Below are positions 48,522-60,349 of a stretch of 64,000 bases of DNA, piece after piece. Both the position numbers and the translations under genes were made by a program. Origin of the DNA: Hyperoplus lanceolatus. Lineage: Eukaryota > Chordata > Actinopteri > Uranoscopiformes > Ammodytidae. The notes under the pieces are model-generated. The model made no database searches. It was not told where the DNA came from and saw only the letters and a program-made list of their open reading frames with translations. The stretch's first letter is position 1; each line of letters starts with the position of its first letter. The stretch spans positions 28,133,501 through 28,197,500 of the forward strand of contig CM049400.1 of the NCBI GenBank assembly GCA_026929865.2. The letters are read 5' to 3'.

Positions 48522-48898
48522 ACGGAGCCCCTAAAAGGACATGGAGGAAAAAAAATTTTGGTTCAGAAAAAAAAAAAAAAAACGGAGGAAAAAAAATGTT
48601 GGTTGAAAAAAAAATCAAACTCGAGATTCTCGACTTTAAACTCGAGAATCTCGACTTTGCCTTCAAACCTCACTCACCGTCACCAATGGTCCATGCATCA
48701 AAGGCATATCAATTAATTTATGGGAAACCACACAACAGTGTCATGGAGGAGTACTTGGAGCATTCTCTCTCACACTAACACCAAACTACAACCTATTAGG
48801 CCTAAATCTAACGTTGATTATGCACATTGGAGAGAAAAGTGACAGTGCTTCACTTCATTTTGGCGCACCATGGACAGAGAGCGGAGGTCTAATTGTCA

Positions 48899-48933
<35 letters not shown>

Positions 48934-49903
48934 CCATATGAAAATCAACCGGATTATGCGAACTTTCTATTTTTCCTCACTTGGAGAGAGAAAAAGCGCT
49001 GTTCCTGTGCGCTCTGGTACTACACCAGCTGTGCCCGGCGTGAGCCTCAAACTGTGTCTTAATAGAAAAAATAACTACAGGTCATATGACAAAACTAGCG
49101 ATCGGACTAGGTTAGTAAAGCCGCATTCACACTTTCAGCCTTTCCCAGGAAGGGATCGTGCGTGAATAAAACACAGTCTGTTCTACAATAATAATAATTA
49201 AATAAAAAAGCAAATTTGTTTCACTTCAGTTCTGAGGGAAGCTTTCGTGCGTAAAAGTGCCACACCGCTACATGCCTACATGTTTGTCTCTGTGTACAAA
49301 TGAAACAATCGATCGCTGATTATAAAAACTAAATTGAACTAATAGTTTGAGGAGAGTCTGCACTGGTGAATTCTAATTATAGCAGAAATTCCTCTGCTGT
49401 GCGCTGGGGAGAAACAGCGCCTGATTTGTTTTGCCTCGCACACGGTCGAGAGAGATAAGAGGCTTAACCCGACGGCACATGTTATTAATCTATTGCACCC
49501 AAAAAAATCACAAATTTGACTAAATAGCAGCAAAACTGTCAGGATCGCGTGGCGCTGTCCAATGTGCAGATCTGGAGTAGAACAGTTACCAGCGTGTCTG
49601 TTTCTCCCCAGCGCACAGCAAAGGAAGTTCTGCTATATTAAAAATACGCCAGTCCAGACTCTGTGTTTTATTCACACACGATCTCTTCCTGGGAAAGGCT
49701 GAAAGTGTGAATGAGGCTTTACTAACCTAGTCCGATCGCTAGTTTTGTCATATGACCTGTAGTTATTTTTTCTATTAAGACACAGTTTGAGGCTCACGCC
49801 GGGCACAGCTGGTGTAGTACCAGAGCGCACAGGAACAGCGCTTTTTCTCTCTCCAAGTGAGGAAAAATAGAAAGTTCGCATAATCCGGTTGATTTTCATA
49901 TGG

Positions 49904-49938
<35 letters not shown>

Positions 49939-50457
49939 TGACGATTAGACCTCCGCTCTCTGTCCATGGTGCGCCAAAATGAAGTGAAGCACTGTCACTT
50001 TTCTCTCCAATGTGCATAATCAACGTTAGATTTAGACCTAATAGGTTGTAGTTTGGTGTTAGTGTGAGAGAGAATGCTCCAAGTACTCCTCCATGACACT
50101 GTGGTGTGGTTTCCCATAAATTAATTGATATGCCTTTGATGCATGGACCATTGGTGACGGTGAGTGAGGTTTGAAGGCAAAGTCGAGATTCTCGAGTTTA
50201 AAGTAGAGATTCTCTAGTTTAAAGTCGAGAATCTCGAGTTTGATTTTTTTTTTTTCAACCAACATTTTTTTTCCTCCATGTCCCTTTAGGGGCTCCGTAC
50301 ATGGACCATTAGTGATGGTGCGTGAGGTTTGAAGGCAAAGTCGAGATTCTCGAGTTTAAAGTCGAGATTCTCGAGTTTAAAGTCGTGAATCTCGAGTTTG
50401 ATTTTTTTTTTTTTCCAACCAACATTTTTTTCCTCCATGTCCCTTTAGGGGCTCCGT
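48522..50457. mobile_element. 1.9-kb foldback (palindromic) transposon, hAT-like target duplication
   Basis: Arms 48522-49176 and 49653-50298 are reverse complements over about 650 bp (including a CA/GT tract in each). A second inverted pair lies inside (49354-49416 with 49599-49661). The ends are ACGGAGCCCCTAAA / TTTAGGGGCTCCGT. Flanks ATTTTACT (48514-48521) and ATTTTACC (50458-50465) fit an 8-bp duplication. The right end is duplicated in tandem (50143-50298 and 50302-50457). Clusters of CTCGAGATTCTCGA-type palindromes sit near both ends. Mirror-image frames (48596-48778, 50059-50265) arise from the palindrome. Confidence 0.85.
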
Positions 50458-50465
50458 ATTTTACC

Positions 50466-51628
50466 AATACGGATGAGTAAGTGTTGCTGGAATACTGTAC
50501 ACCGTAGACCCATGAGAAAAACGGTAATATTGTGTGAGGACCGGATATTTCACAATAAAAAAATAAAAAAAAATGTTCGGATAAAAATATATTTTATCGT
50601 TGAGCTTCTTGGCGTGACAACACATGTATGAGCGTGCTTCTTCCAAACAAACAAAACAAGCTGCAAAGTGGATTCAGACAGAAAAAGAAAAACAGCATCT
50701 GGCAAAACAACCATTGTCTCACTGTGATTATTCAATGACAAAACCACTTTCGCTAGTGTATTATAATCTGTTGTTGTTGTTGTTGACCAAGGATATTTCA
50801 TTTCAGCATCCACCTTACATGGTCAGAAATGCTAGAAGATTCCAGAAATCATCAGAAGATGACTGCGGATAGTTTTGGAAAACCTACATTCAAAATATTA
50901 ATGATTCAAACTATGTTTGACATATTTATTACATTCTCATGGAACATTCGGCAAGCAAAGAAGTTGAAGTATATCAGCTACCAAACTACAAATAGACAGG
51001 AGGCTTCATCAAAACCAGATTTTTCATACGTGGCCAAATTCCACTTTCTTTCACAATATCTCTGTCTAAGTTCTGTTGCTTATCAGAAAACAAAAGCACA
51101 AAAAAATTGATGCACAAGTTAACAGAGTGTTAGTTTTCTATGATTGTCTCAATTTATTGACAAACCTCACATCTAATTGTCCTTTCATAACTCAAAAATA
51201 ATTTAAATACTTTCACATTTCTATGCAGGGGGAGTTCCCCTGGAGTGCATGCTGTTTTGCAGCAGTGCTTATTAAAAAGAGTTACACAACTGACCATTCA
51301 CTAAACCCCTCTGCTGTACAGCAATTATACAATAATATCCTTAGCAAGTAGTGTGGTTAGTACCTTATCTAATGTAGGTTTGCCATCTTTTGCACATCCT
51401 CAAACAAATAACTGAGCAAAACATCCAAAGCTCAGGACCACATCCTTAACTAATTGCTAGTCATTTTGTGGGCTTACGGGTTACATCTGTGTGGAAGCTA
51501 TCAGAGTTCTATCAGAGTTTAAGGTAATGTTAGCAGCTCCGTCCTGCTCTCAGTTGAATTAGGGGAAGTTCACTGTCCAGGAACCCCATGCCAAGGTTAT
51601 CCGAGATGGTGTTAAATTTGACAAACAC
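50466..51628. other. Non-coding stretch, nothing recognised
   Basis: No gene or clear repeat. Frames at 50550-51110 overlap on both strands. Confidence 0.4.
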
Positions 51629-51790
51629 GGGGCGCCCTTAGCTCAGTTGGTAGGGCGTCCCACCACCCCACCCCCCCCCCAGCAGCAGACCCGGGTTCGA
51701 TACCCGCCCGTGGTCGTTCTCTGCATGTCATGTGGGTAAACATTAAACATCTGCCATTGAAAAGCATTATTTAAAAAAAAAAAAAACAAC
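51629..51790 (+). mobile_element. tRNA-derived SINE
   Basis: The head carries pol III box A (TTAGCTCAGTTGGTAGGGC) and box B (GGGTTCGATACCC) as in a tRNA, but the anticodon region is replaced by a C-run (about 51662-51680). A unique body and A-rich tail follow. It is therefore a SINE and not a functional tRNA. Confidence 0.8.
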
Positions 51791-51819
51791 AACTATAGAA
51801 GAGTAGCTACCTCCCCCCC

Positions 51820-52025
51820 TCTTTTATTTGATTAAATTTCATTTCTTTATGTGTTTTTTTTTCATATTGATTGTTTATTTCTGTTTCTTGTAGTGTATAT
51901 TTCGTGTTGTTGGGTGTGAGGGTGGGATGTGGGTGGGGTATGTTCGGGAAAAAAAGGGGAAACAATTTGTATTCATTGTGCTACAATTTCGTTACTAACA
52001 TTTAATAAAAAAAACCTTTGACAGA
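51820..52025 (+). mobile_element. Probable LINE 3' tail
   Basis: Matches 24260-24475 over about 200 bp, ending in AACATTTAATAAAAAAAACC. The repeated occurrence with a fixed A-rich end suggests a non-LTR retrotransposon tail. The coding part is not seen. Confidence 0.5.
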
Positions 52026-54990
52026 AAGAAAAGCTGTAATTTTGGGCAACAAAATGCCAGCTAGAAAAGAAGAGCCTCCTTTTGATTGTCTACTTTTGTG
52101 TCAAATCAGGGGACCTGTCAATTTAAAATATTCAAATGGTGCATCTGCCTCTATTATCAATATAACAAACTGCAGTACGAGTTGTGCTAGACTAGAAAGC
52201 CTGTCAGGTGTAGTATCAGGGGATTCAGCAACCAGTCAATTCTGACCAATCCCCTTACAAGTAACTGCGTCTTACATGTACCATTATGGGTGATACTTTC
52301 ATCAGCAATCTAGTACCTAACTTATTGAGTATCCAGCAGAGAAAAATGTACGTATTATTTACAGTAATATGTATGACTACTGGTTATATTACTTTTGGGT
52401 TCTTTCACATACAAACTCTATAACAGCTGCATAGACAGAGTAACTTTAAAATGTACAAAACAGCCACAAAATGGTGGTTTCCTGCTGTGGTGAGTCAGTT
52501 CGAATATCACTATATATTTTTTAATAAGGTTCAAGAAGCTCAGACAGGAAAATTATAATGTTCTATCTGTATTAATTATTTTATTTTATTTTTTATAGGG
52601 AGTGGGAGGTTTTTCCAAAGAAGATGAGTTGAGAAATATAAAATTGTACCAGGACATCTTACTTTATGGACTGTGACAAAATTAAAATTCCTATAGAAGT
52701 CCCGTAGACTTCTGCCGCCAGGTCCTATCTGTACATATTATTTAACTTTGATCTGGAAGAGGTTCAAGTGTTTTGTTGGATTTGGAAAGTGAAATATTCG
52801 CTGGTAACAGTATGCAGGCCTGTCAACATAGGACATTGCATTTACACATCTCTTTTGTATGTGGATAGTCCTTTCTTTGACTCCTGTCAGATAAAAGGCC
52901 AAGCTGAGTGGAAACATGCCTCAATTGATAATATGGACACTAGCATAGCAAGCCATAATTTTTACCAATAATCCCTCTTAATCCCAGGCTCCTAAAGTAA
53001 ACCAGGATTCCAGATGAGCTGTAAGAGACAGCGGCTGTTTTCAGCGTAGCAGGGCTGCAAAGAAAACATGCACAGAAGCAGTTTGGCTTTCAAGGCCCCC
53101 TCATCAGAAGGGTTATATGCCAATAACATTCCTTTATCTACTTGCACACTGTCAATTCACCCTCATTTATATGATAATTTAACAGTGGATGTGCAAAATG
53201 CACCAAAGGAGGGAGCTACCAAATACCTTTTAACATGGTTAATGTGGATTTGAAGTTTGGCTCTTCTTAAATCTTCTTCCCCTCCTCTGAGTGGCTGAGC
53301 CCCACAGGCTATGCAAATATATGATATTATTAGTTTGTTGAGTGAATCCTGGACCCTGTCTTGGTATTGCTCAACTCAGTTTGAAACATGAAACACACAG
53401 AATTGCCAAAGAAAAAAAGGTAGACACAGGTTTGGCATAGATCATTTAAATGTTGTAATTGACCTGACAAGCTGCACATGAAAGAGGGAAGCGGTCTTCA
53501 GTCATACTCAGAGGTCAGTAAGAGGAAAGAATGTGTATCATGTTGGTCACTATCAAAGTTTTATTTATATGCAGACATGGACGTTTTTCGATGCTGTTTT
53601 TCAGTGTAAATGTTGAACCGATACCAGAAGAGGGGAGCCTCTCTCGATCACAGCTGCAAAAAACAACACCCTTGCCAAGTTCTTGGTATCATCCTCCGAT
53701 CTGCAGTATTTAGCAATGGTTTGCAAGAGGTTGAACGATTAATTATTATTTTTGTGTAGAGCCAAGTTTAGATCATTTCAACACACTTTGTCATAATATA
53801 AAGAGACAATGAAATGTTCCCCATTAAAACAATGCCTCCTCCTCACTAATCATTGCCTAATCCAGATATTATATCAAATACTGCCAAACCCATACGTCTT
53901 GTAAATGAATAAGCTGATGGTAGAGATGGAAGTTAAAAATGCGTATTTACTGTAAAAAAGTACAGTTTATTAGATTTAGCTTTAGATTAAGGTCTAGTAG
54001 TACAATAGTTACGATTAGCTCCATGCAAACCAGCTACAAGACAACATTCAGACTCCCCCTCTTTCCTAAGAGGTCCATTAAGTATTGAAGGACAGTGCAG
54101 GCAAACGGTTTTACAACAGTAATATATTTTCAAAGTGTTTCTTCCGCTGTCTTCTCAAGCATGTTTGACTAAAACTTATTCATAAAACAATGGGACTATG
54201 AGGTTTCGATACAGGGTGTTTTCATCTATATTGGGTGAAAAGTTTAAACTTTTCACCCAATAATTTTTGACAATGCAACATGGACAATCGGTCCTGAACA
54301 AAAATACAAGCTAAGTATGGAATTTTAGACAGTTCAAACTTGCCAAAGACCAAACTGAAGCCAACATCACTGCGAACAAGCGAGAAGATGACTGTTGCAA
54401 ATGCCTGGTGAAGCATTAGCACTTAGCAGCCTAGGAGGATGCCACGTTTCTGATTATGTCTATTGGATATAGACTTTGGAAGGCCATTGAATTTCTGAAC
54501 ATTGCTTTTATGGTCCCCAGTGGTTTCAAAAACCTACAATTGTACATGTGGTCATGTTGGCTAACATCAAATTTAACTAGGGGTCAGCTACAGGACAACA
54601 CAACAAATGAGATATACTCCATACCATCACAATAAGGAAATGCGATCCAATCGGGCAGAAAATTGCAATTGAAAAAGAACATAAACAAACAATTGATAAA
54701 CTTCAATTGAATTGCACAAAATTGTGGCATTGTGCACTACAGTTTCAACATGCATGTGCTCTCCAAAATGACCTCGCTTCCACAATGTCATCTCGGATGT
54801 GCTTTCTGTAAATGGCAGGCATAGCTGCATTGCGTCAACATGTGGGGTGTTTGCATTCCGCCAGCTGTGGGAGCAGCTGAGTGGAATAACGGTAGCAAGA
54901 AAAAAAGCCTCAGCGGGGTCTGAAAAACAACAGGCCAATGTGATGTGTTGAGGTCCTGCTGCTAAAGTGCTCTCGTGTGAAAGGAACGTA
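52026..54990. other. Non-coding stretch, one perfect palindrome
   Basis: Apart from the palindrome at 54229-54262, I see nothing supported. Short plus-strand frames (52768-53713) have no domain or splice signal. Confidence 0.4.
54229..54262. repeat. Perfect 34-bp palindrome
   Basis: The sequence equals its own reverse complement from 54229 to 54262 (half-site TATTGGGTGAAAAGTTT, centre TTTAAA) with no spacer. It is isolated; no flanking transposon ends are visible. Confidence 0.85.
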
Positions 54991-54993
54991 TTA

Positions 54994-55901
54994 CGGCCTC
55001 TGCACACATCCTGCGTCTACCTCTGGAGCGCGTCGCCTTACCTTACTGCTGCGTCTCTCCGACTTTTCTCGGACACACATGGAACATCTCAGCAGCTGCT
55101 GCTGCTGCAGTGCTGCTTCTAAAAGCCCTATCTTTCTACATAGAGTTTTCATAGATAATTCCCATTAAAAATTAAGTTCTTTCGTGTCATGTATGATGCA
55201 TATGATTTATATTGAGTCTAATATTGAGTCTGGACAGTAATCCGTGCGCCCCATTGCCTTTCTTTTCTTTTCTTTTTTTTTGCCACATTTTCCCTTGTTG
55301 GAAGTTTTATTTTGAAAGGGACACACCAGGAAATGGTGAAACTACAGCGAAAGCTGCCGGTATGAAGTCAATATGACTCTCAGCAGAGTATTTCTCTATC
55401 AGTTAAAGCAGAGAGACCAGAGAGAGACGTGCGGCTCTCAGAAAAAAATAGGCGAGCCTCCTGAGGTAACGGCCTCCACACACATCCTACCTCTACTGCG
55501 CGTCTACCTCGCGTCTGCGTCTGACTTTTTGTCACTGACCGTGTAATCAACCTAGAGCGAGCACACATCCAACCTCAGACGCACTGCTGATGCACGTCGG
55601 AGGCACGTCTGCAGCGACGCTCTCCTTTACCTCAGCTGCTGCTGAGACGTTCCATGTGTGTCCGAGAAAAGTCCGAGAGACGCAGCAGTAAGGTAAGGCG
55701 ACACGCTCCAGAGGTAGACGCAGGATGTGTGTGGAGGCTGTAAAGGGGAGCGTCGCTGCAGACGTGCCTCCGACGTGCATCAGCAGTGCGTCTGAGGTTC
55801 GATGTGTGCCCGCTCTAGGTTGATTACACGGTCAGTGACAAAAAGTCAGACACAGACGCGAGGTAGACGCGCAGTAGAGGTAGGATGTGTGTGGAGGCCG
55901 T
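54994..55901. mobile_element. Composite palindromic repeat with ACGGCCTC ends
   Basis: Two nested inverted pairs: 54994-55100 with 55635-55741, and 55469-55623 with 55746-55901. Each outer end begins ACGGCCTC(T/C)(G/A)CACACATCC. The interval 55100-55460 matches the dispersed repeat in the introns of genes A and C (18042-18543). The arrangement suggests several insertions or a foldback family member. Confidence 0.65.
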
Positions 55902-58459
55902 AGTTTCATTTGTCTGCAGTCACTGAAGCCTTGCCTCACACCTGCTGACTTTAGTGTCTTGTCCTTCAGAAAGACTGGTACTATATATATATCCTCTTGG
56001 TGCATACCTATTTATTTGACTCGTAGGCCAAAATTCTCTCATGTGTTGTCATTTTAAGGTATGGTTCTCAAGACAAATGAGGAATCTTTCAAGTTCAATG
56101 AGAGGAATCCCGACTGCCTGACTTTCATCTGTCAGTGATCTGCTGAGAGCTGCTCCTCGGTGAATGAATAGCAGGCTGATGATGGGCCTTTTACAACTTG
56201 TATCTTGCCATTACTAAACCGCCATATGCTTTAATTTTGCTCAAGAACGCAAACATCTGTGGAGCTATATGTCTGTCAATGGCATGACTCATTTAAGACC
56301 TTTGTCCTAGCTTTCAGCGAAAGTAGCAAATGCTTCACAGTGTGAGATCATTTTGTTGGCAATGCCATGAACTCTTCTATGATTATTAGTAATTACAAAC
56401 AGGCAAACATATCGTTTAAAGTTAACAAATGATACACAATTTCAAGGTCTGCAATAACTCAGCACATCTGTATCATTTCTACTTACAAATTCTTGACCAG
56501 GTTTTGAAATAAAAACAAACTATTGACGTATTCAAGTACTTGAACTCATACATACATACAGTACATGATCAAAAGGGAAGGCACTTCTCTCTCCTCATAC
56601 TTCAGCGTACTTTTGTTGTTGATGTTTTGTTTCTATTGATTTCTTCATTTTCCACTTGAGTGAAGCAATGCTATGCTTTCAACTTGGAGACAAACGTTTT
56701 GGGACATTTTTTTCTTGTTCTAACATGAAATACATAGTTTTTAAAGTTTGGTCTAGAAGAGCATGACTGGTTTCATCTGTCTAGTTCTAACACATACTTA
56801 GTTTGAATTAATTCGAGCCAGAGTGGAAGCTATTCACTGCTAGTCATAAATTGCACCGAAAGCAGCAGAGGAATCTTCTACAACATACTTAAATATAATT
56901 TTAAATGGCGTATCGGTGCTGTTGGTGTTTCTTTCTTTCTTTTTATCTCACTCAGTTATTTGTGGCCAAATGCCCATCATATGTGTATAGTTAAGGCTCT
57001 AGTAAAAATAAATATTTAAAAAAATCCCCCAAATGCTGCTGCCCATCAATTTCTCACTGTGCTTCCCAGATGCTGGTACAGTGTTGACTGAGCCGTCAGT
57101 GTTATTAGTGGTAAAAGAAGGCCTTAACTGAAGTCCAAGGGGGAAGATTTATGTGTGTATATGTCAGGAAATTACTGCCTAAAAAACAAGCTTTTAAATA
57201 TATGACTTCCCTTTAGGTATGTGAGTTAGAAACCAGACAAGTGAGCAAATAGAATGGAGTCTTATGCAACTTCGGTCCAAATACTGTCCAATTATATCTA
57301 TTACATCCTTATAATGAATGTACATTGTACAAGGAAATTAGTGTCAGGCATCATGCCAAACGTATCACTCTTCTATAAGTCTGAGTTGAATGATGCATAT
57401 CATTTGGGTGAAAGCCACTCCAAGACAAACATTGTTTTACCTCAGTGAGCCTGAGAATGTTGTTTTAGGTAAAGGCAAGATGCCAAAGTGTCTTTGTTAG
57501 TTAAAAAACAAATGTATACTCTTTTCTAGACAGTATATACAATAGTACAGTAGATAGCACCTTCTTAACTCTGACTGAAGTCATTTCAAGTACACAATAC
57601 AAATACAAACATATAATTAATGCTTATTTAATAATATTTAGGAACTATTTAGAGAGAATATGTTTCATCCATAAGGAGGAGAATGCTTGGATTCCCTACA
57701 TTTAAGTAAAGTTAAACTCATTAGGAATTAATATTATCCAGCCGTAAACATGCAATGAAGTGTGGGCATGATATATTATGATAAAAATGTTCACTGAATT
57801 ACTAAATTAACCCTTTCATAGGCTAATGCATGCGAAAGCATACAACTGAAATAATTTATTCGATTCCATCCTGTCACTTCCAAGTCTTCATCCTTCATCT
57901 GTTGATATAAAACACATCTCTCAGTCCTGTTTTCCAGCTCAGTGGCTTTTTTGATTCAACATCTGCCTGCAATATCTCAAGTGTGTATCTTTCCAGAGGC
58001 ATTGTATTCCGGAGATTATGCTTTGGTATTCTTGAGGAGTATAACAACATGGAAATCTGGAAGAAACGAGTTTCACCTTGAGTAAAGTCAAACTGTGGCT
58101 TTTCCAGGTCAGGAAGCGCCATCGAAAAAGTCTCTGAGGAAATCTCTGATGATAATTACATTTGACGAGTAGTATGAGAAGAAATTTGCATTATGTCCAC
58201 GGATGTGAATACATGTAATTAAAGGAGGCATGGCCAGACTGGCCTCCTTACTGCCACACAGAATCAAGATCTGAACAATTATAATAAGAGTTTTTGGGTT
58301 GATTATAATAAGAGTTTTAGGGTTGATTTTATGTCAAAGATGTCTGTGCACTTTCATGTACATCATCACCTGGCTGATTTGTGTGAAGGAGCGATTGGTC
58401 ACTCTGTCTTATTAATTTGTGCGGATGAGTCACTTTCCACACGCACACCCACACCTACA

Positions 58460-58460
<1 letters not shown>
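55902..58460. other. Non-coding stretch, nothing recognised
   Basis: AT-rich sequence without supported frames or clear repeats. Confidence 0.4.

Positions 58461-58520
<60 letters not shown>
58461..58520. repeat. (CA)n microsatellite
   Basis: About 29 CA units, preceded by a CACACCCACACC variant tract. Confidence 0.95.
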
Positions 58521-58938
58521 CTGTGATGTTCTCAGTTAAGAAAAAGTAATAAGGAGAAAGAGAAAAAGAAATAAAATATTTTTTTCCAAGTTTGTGGACC
58601 AAGTATTACATTCTGATGATTTATTCCTGGCACTGTATTGACCACAAAAGCAGCCTTCGTAAACGATGGTAAGGTGATTTTAATGGTGAAAGTGAACTGT
58701 GGTGAAAGATGTAGACTGGGAAGCAGACCACAAGCAACCATAAATGTGGCTCAGAGTTTTTTTCCTAATTGCTAAACAATTTTAACACTCACACATACTT
58801 TTTATTTTTCCATTCGGGGACATTTAATCAATTTATGTGTCCTAAAATGTCCTATCTAATATTACACTAAAAATCATGGAAATGTAGCGGTCTTAACTTG
58901 AAAATAACACCCCAGTGGAAACTGAACAATCTTGCCTC

Positions 58939-58939
<1 letters not shown>

Positions 58940-59031
<92 letters not shown>

Positions 59032-59056
59032 CTATCTACTATCTATCATCTATCTA

Positions 59057-59116
<60 letters not shown>
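58940..59116. repeat. Compound (CTAT)n-(TA)n microsatellite
   Basis: About 23 CTAT units and imperfect repeats to about 59060, then (TA)n up to the transposon border at 59116. The TA tract resumes at 60297-60346 on the other side of the inserted element. Confidence 0.95.
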
Positions 59117-59119
<3 letters not shown>

Positions 59120-60293
59120 GAGAACGGGGTAACCTGAGCCACTTTTTACATTTGCTCCCCTCTAAGGGAGCTACAATTATTTATCACTCAAATTTACTCA
59201 TTTCGCATTAATTCAGGATGTTTCCTAGAAATGGGCATTAGCAGAATTTTTTCAAGACAAAGGGCAGTGAAAATATGATTGTTTTAAAAAAAGTTGTTAT
59301 GTGGCTCACTTTACCCCAGCTGTGGGGTAAACTGATCCACTTACGTTTTCCACTCTGAAACTACCATAACAACACATATTGTAACCTGAAAGCTAGCCAC
59401 ACATTCCAGAAATAATGTTGGACTCGTAAAAGAATGATGGGGTTTGGTCAATTAAGCAAAGCAAATTTACTAAACACTTGAAAGTAACTCTGAACAAAAT
59501 CAAATACAACATATTATAATTCAAAAGGTTTTAATAAGATTCAAATGAAAGATAGAACCAGTTAGATTAGAACACAGTCTGGGGGTCAGAACACAGGACC
59601 CTTAGAGCCAGCTTGTGTCTGGGGGTCAAAGCATAGGAAAATCAGAACCAGCGAGAACAGCCTGGGACTCAGAACACAGGCGAAGACACAACTGGATTAT
59701 AACATCAGCCTGTCATACTCTTCAACTAGGCCTACTCTACATTCCAGCCTGAAGGTTACAAGGAAAGATGAGAAGGTGCTCTTTCTGTGTGGTTGTCCCA
59801 GGTCGTCTTCCTGGTGTATTTCCTTGGCATGATGGCTTTTCTACAATGTGTATGACATTAAAATAAAACATATGTTATGTAATATTACATTAAAATATGT
59901 TTAAGACCAAACTTAACTTGTGCCTCATGGTGAGCCACTGTCTCACTTTCCCCCACAGCATTTGGCTCACTTACCCCCACAATTTGAGAAAAAACTACCT
60001 CTCTTAGCATTTCAGGCTAATCTTCAGTTATCAGCATCACATGGTTTCATATGTTGGTAGTTCATCAACACGTATGATAGAAGTTTTTCTACGTGAATAC
60101 ATTTGCTTTGGCAAAATACCTATTTTGGTGAAAAAAACATGCTTACCACAGCACCATGAGGTCCTCTCTTTCAGGGCAATGGGGAAATGAGAGGGGATTG
60201 AAAACATATATCTCACATGACCACAAATGTTTTCCGTTGCCTAGATACAGGGGGTGGCTCACATTACCCGATGCCTCAGATTCCCCCGTTCTC

Positions 60294-60296
<3 letters not shown>
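59117..60296. mobile_element. 1180-bp TA-target DNA transposon, copy 2
   Basis: Near-identical to 42129-43368, with the same ends (GGGGAGAACGGGGTAACCTG and the inverted right end). It sits inside a (TA)n microsatellite, which it split in two. No transposase frame. Confidence 0.87.

Positions 60297-60346
<50 letters not shown>

Positions 60347-60349
<3 letters not shown>

Noticed and set aside
48814-49062. 82-codon frame repeated as an identical mirror copy at 49775-50023
   Set aside because: The identity follows from the palindromic arms of the foldback element; the frame includes a CA microsatellite read as a Thr-His run.
51629-51715. tRNA gene with good box A and box B
   Set aside because: The anticodon arm is replaced by a C-run and the sequence continues into a SINE body with an A-rich tail.
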